DNA of 64,000 bases from Pseudomonadota bacterium (GTDB taxonomy: Bacteria; Pseudomonadota; Gammaproteobacteria; Steroidobacterales; Woeseiaceae), in the NCBI GenBank assembly GCA_022572185.1, contig JACZWL010000003.1, forward strand, positions 46,001 to 110,000. The letters are read 5' to 3'. The notes under the pieces are model-generated. The model ran no database searches, was not told the origin of the DNA, and saw only the letters and a list, made by a program, of their open reading frames with translations. The first letter of the stretch is position 1; the number at the start of each line of letters is the position of its first letter. Made by a program: the position numbers and the translations under genes. Positions 63,252 through 64,000 of this stretch are shown here, one piece after another.

Positions 63252-63280
63252 ACTCTACAGTGGCAGGGCTGGGACGTCAA
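63252..63280 (-). promoter_or_regulatory. Sigma70 promoter for the M23 peptidase-anmK operon
   Basis: Reading leftward, TTGACG (63280-63275), a 17-bp spacer and TAGAGT (63257-63252). The start point is near 63245, about 25 nt before TTG 63219. Confidence 0.6.
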
Positions 63281-63381
63281 AGAAATCTGTTATAAGTCAT
63301 GGTCTTAAAACGTATTCGCGGGCCTTTTCCTAAACAGTATGTGTTCTGGGTTATGCGCGCTGTCGCGTGACTGTTTCAATA

Positions 63382-63409
63382 GCGGCGGAGGATGCTACAG
63401 TTCCGCCGC
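63382..63409 (+). other. GC-rich hairpin in the tyrS leader
   Basis: GCGGCGGA (63382-63389) and TCCGCCGC (63402-63409) pair perfectly around a 12-nt loop, 31 bp before the tyrS ATG. No U-tract follows, so it is not a terminator; an effect on translation is possible. Confidence 0.45.
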
Positions 63410-63439
63410 CGACGAATGGATTTCTATGATTGAGAGCCA

Positions 63440-64000
63440 ATGGCCAGCATCAAAGACCAACTGAGCGAACTTGCCCGCGGGATTGACGAAATTCTTCCCG
63501 AAGACGGCCTGGCGAAAAAGCTCGAAAAAAAGAAACCTCTTATCGTAAAGGCGGGCTTCGATCCGACTGCGCCGGACCTGCACCTCGGCCACACGGTCCT
63601 GATCAACAAGATGCGCCAGTTCCAGGAGTTTGGTCACGAAGTGGTCTTCCTCATCGGCGACTTCACCGGAATGATCGGAGACCCAAGCGGCAAGAACGCG
63701 ACACGTCCGCCGTTGTCCAGGGATGAGATCAAGGACAACGCGGCAACATACGAGGCACAGATTTACAAGATTCTGGACCCTGAGAAAACGCGCATAGAAT
63801 TCAATTCTCGTTGGATGTCCCAGATGAGTGCGGCGGATCTCATAAAGTTGGCGTCTCATCACACGGTCGCCCGCATGCTCGAGCGTGACGACTTCAATAA
63901 ACGCTACAAATCCGGCCAGTCGATATCCATACATGAGTTTCTGTATCCGATCGTTCAGGGTTACGACTCGGTTGCGCTCAAAGCCGACGTCGAACTGGGC
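63440..64000 (+). CDS. tyrS: Tyrosyl-tRNA synthetase, N-terminal part only
   Basis: The frame runs from ATG 63440 to the right edge without a stop, giving 187 residues. It shows [53 protein letters not shown], where HLGH is the class I HIGH signature, and continues [38 protein letters not shown]. The form is the TyrS type with KFGKT-like later motif expected beyond the edge. The start codon sits 31 bp after a GC-rich hairpin. It diverges from the M23 peptidase gene. Confidence 0.96.
   Translation, partial: MASIKDQLSELARGIDEILPEDGLAKKLEKKKPLIVKAGFDPTAPDLHLGHTVLINKMRQFQEFGHEVVFLIGDFTGMIGDPSGKNATRPPLSRDEIKDNAATYEAQIYKILDPEKTRIEFNSRWMSQMSAADLIKLASHHTVARMLERDDFNKRYKSGQSISIHEFLYPIVQGYDSVALKADVELG

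Overview
The window looks like a chromosomal segment from a free-living, type IV-piliated, Gram-negative gammaproteobacterium. The evidence is gene order: gshB-tonB-yqgE-ruvX-pyrB, yggS-proC-yggT divergent from pilT/pilU, a Chp pilus chemosensory cluster, ampDE, convergent ppx/ppk1, and anmK-M23 peptidase-tyrS. It falls between Pseudomonas/Xanthomonas-like orders, perhaps an uncultured marine group (low confidence). Coding density is high, with GTGA/ATGA overlaps and frequent GTG/TTG starts. I see no tRNA, rRNA, CRISPR array, phage or insertion sequence.

Layout. 1-4.5 kb: 3' end of htpG, then a minus-strand operon of a plant-type (ALDH12-like) pyrroline-5-carboxylate dehydrogenase overlapping an osmoprotectant-type ABC importer. 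4.5-7.2 kb: msrB, an FKBP lipoprotein, and a MerR-type promoter driving MerT-like, MerP-like and outer-membrane barrel genes. 7.3-14.3 kb: ornithine aminotransferase with two envelope genes, a hydrolase, and yggS-proC-yggT. 14.4-17.7 kb: three tandem pilus retraction ATPases. 17.8-23.8 kb: the gshB-apbE-tonB-yqgE-ruvX-pyrB-pyrK operon. 24.2-33.4 kb: pilG-H-I-J-chpA-chpC. 33.4-41.6 kb: ampDE and cobalamin genes (btuF, adenosyltransferase, riboswitch-controlled btuB, btuD). 41.6-53.6 kb: a more mixed block (zincin-like protein, amidase, a sigma-54 small RNA candidate, propeller-amidohydrolase, pdxH, gamma-glutamyltransferase, adhC, His-rich protein, tyrA, diguanylate cyclase), ending at btuC. 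54.7-64 kb: rppH, coiled-coil protein, bactofilin, erpA, ppx/ppk1, anmK, M23 peptidase and the start of tyrS.

Several modules connect. The three enzymes that make or use pyrroline-5-carboxylate (P5CDH, ornithine aminotransferase, ProC) lie within 11 kb, next to a compatible-solute importer. BtuB, BtuF, BtuC, BtuD and a corrinoid adenosyltransferase give a complete cobalamin salvage path, but btuC is 12 kb from btuD. Pilus retraction motors and their chemosensory controller lie within 20 kb.

The least ordinary items are: a sigma-54 promoter driving a roughly 200-nt RNA rich in A-R-N triplets and ending at duplicated terminators (44.3-44.7 kb); a palindromic repeat family whose two copies bound the btuC-btuD gap and supply a ribosome binding site and a stop codon; the MerR-type promoter with a likely leaderless metal-transport operon; and a ppx gene without any ATG, GTG or TTG start.
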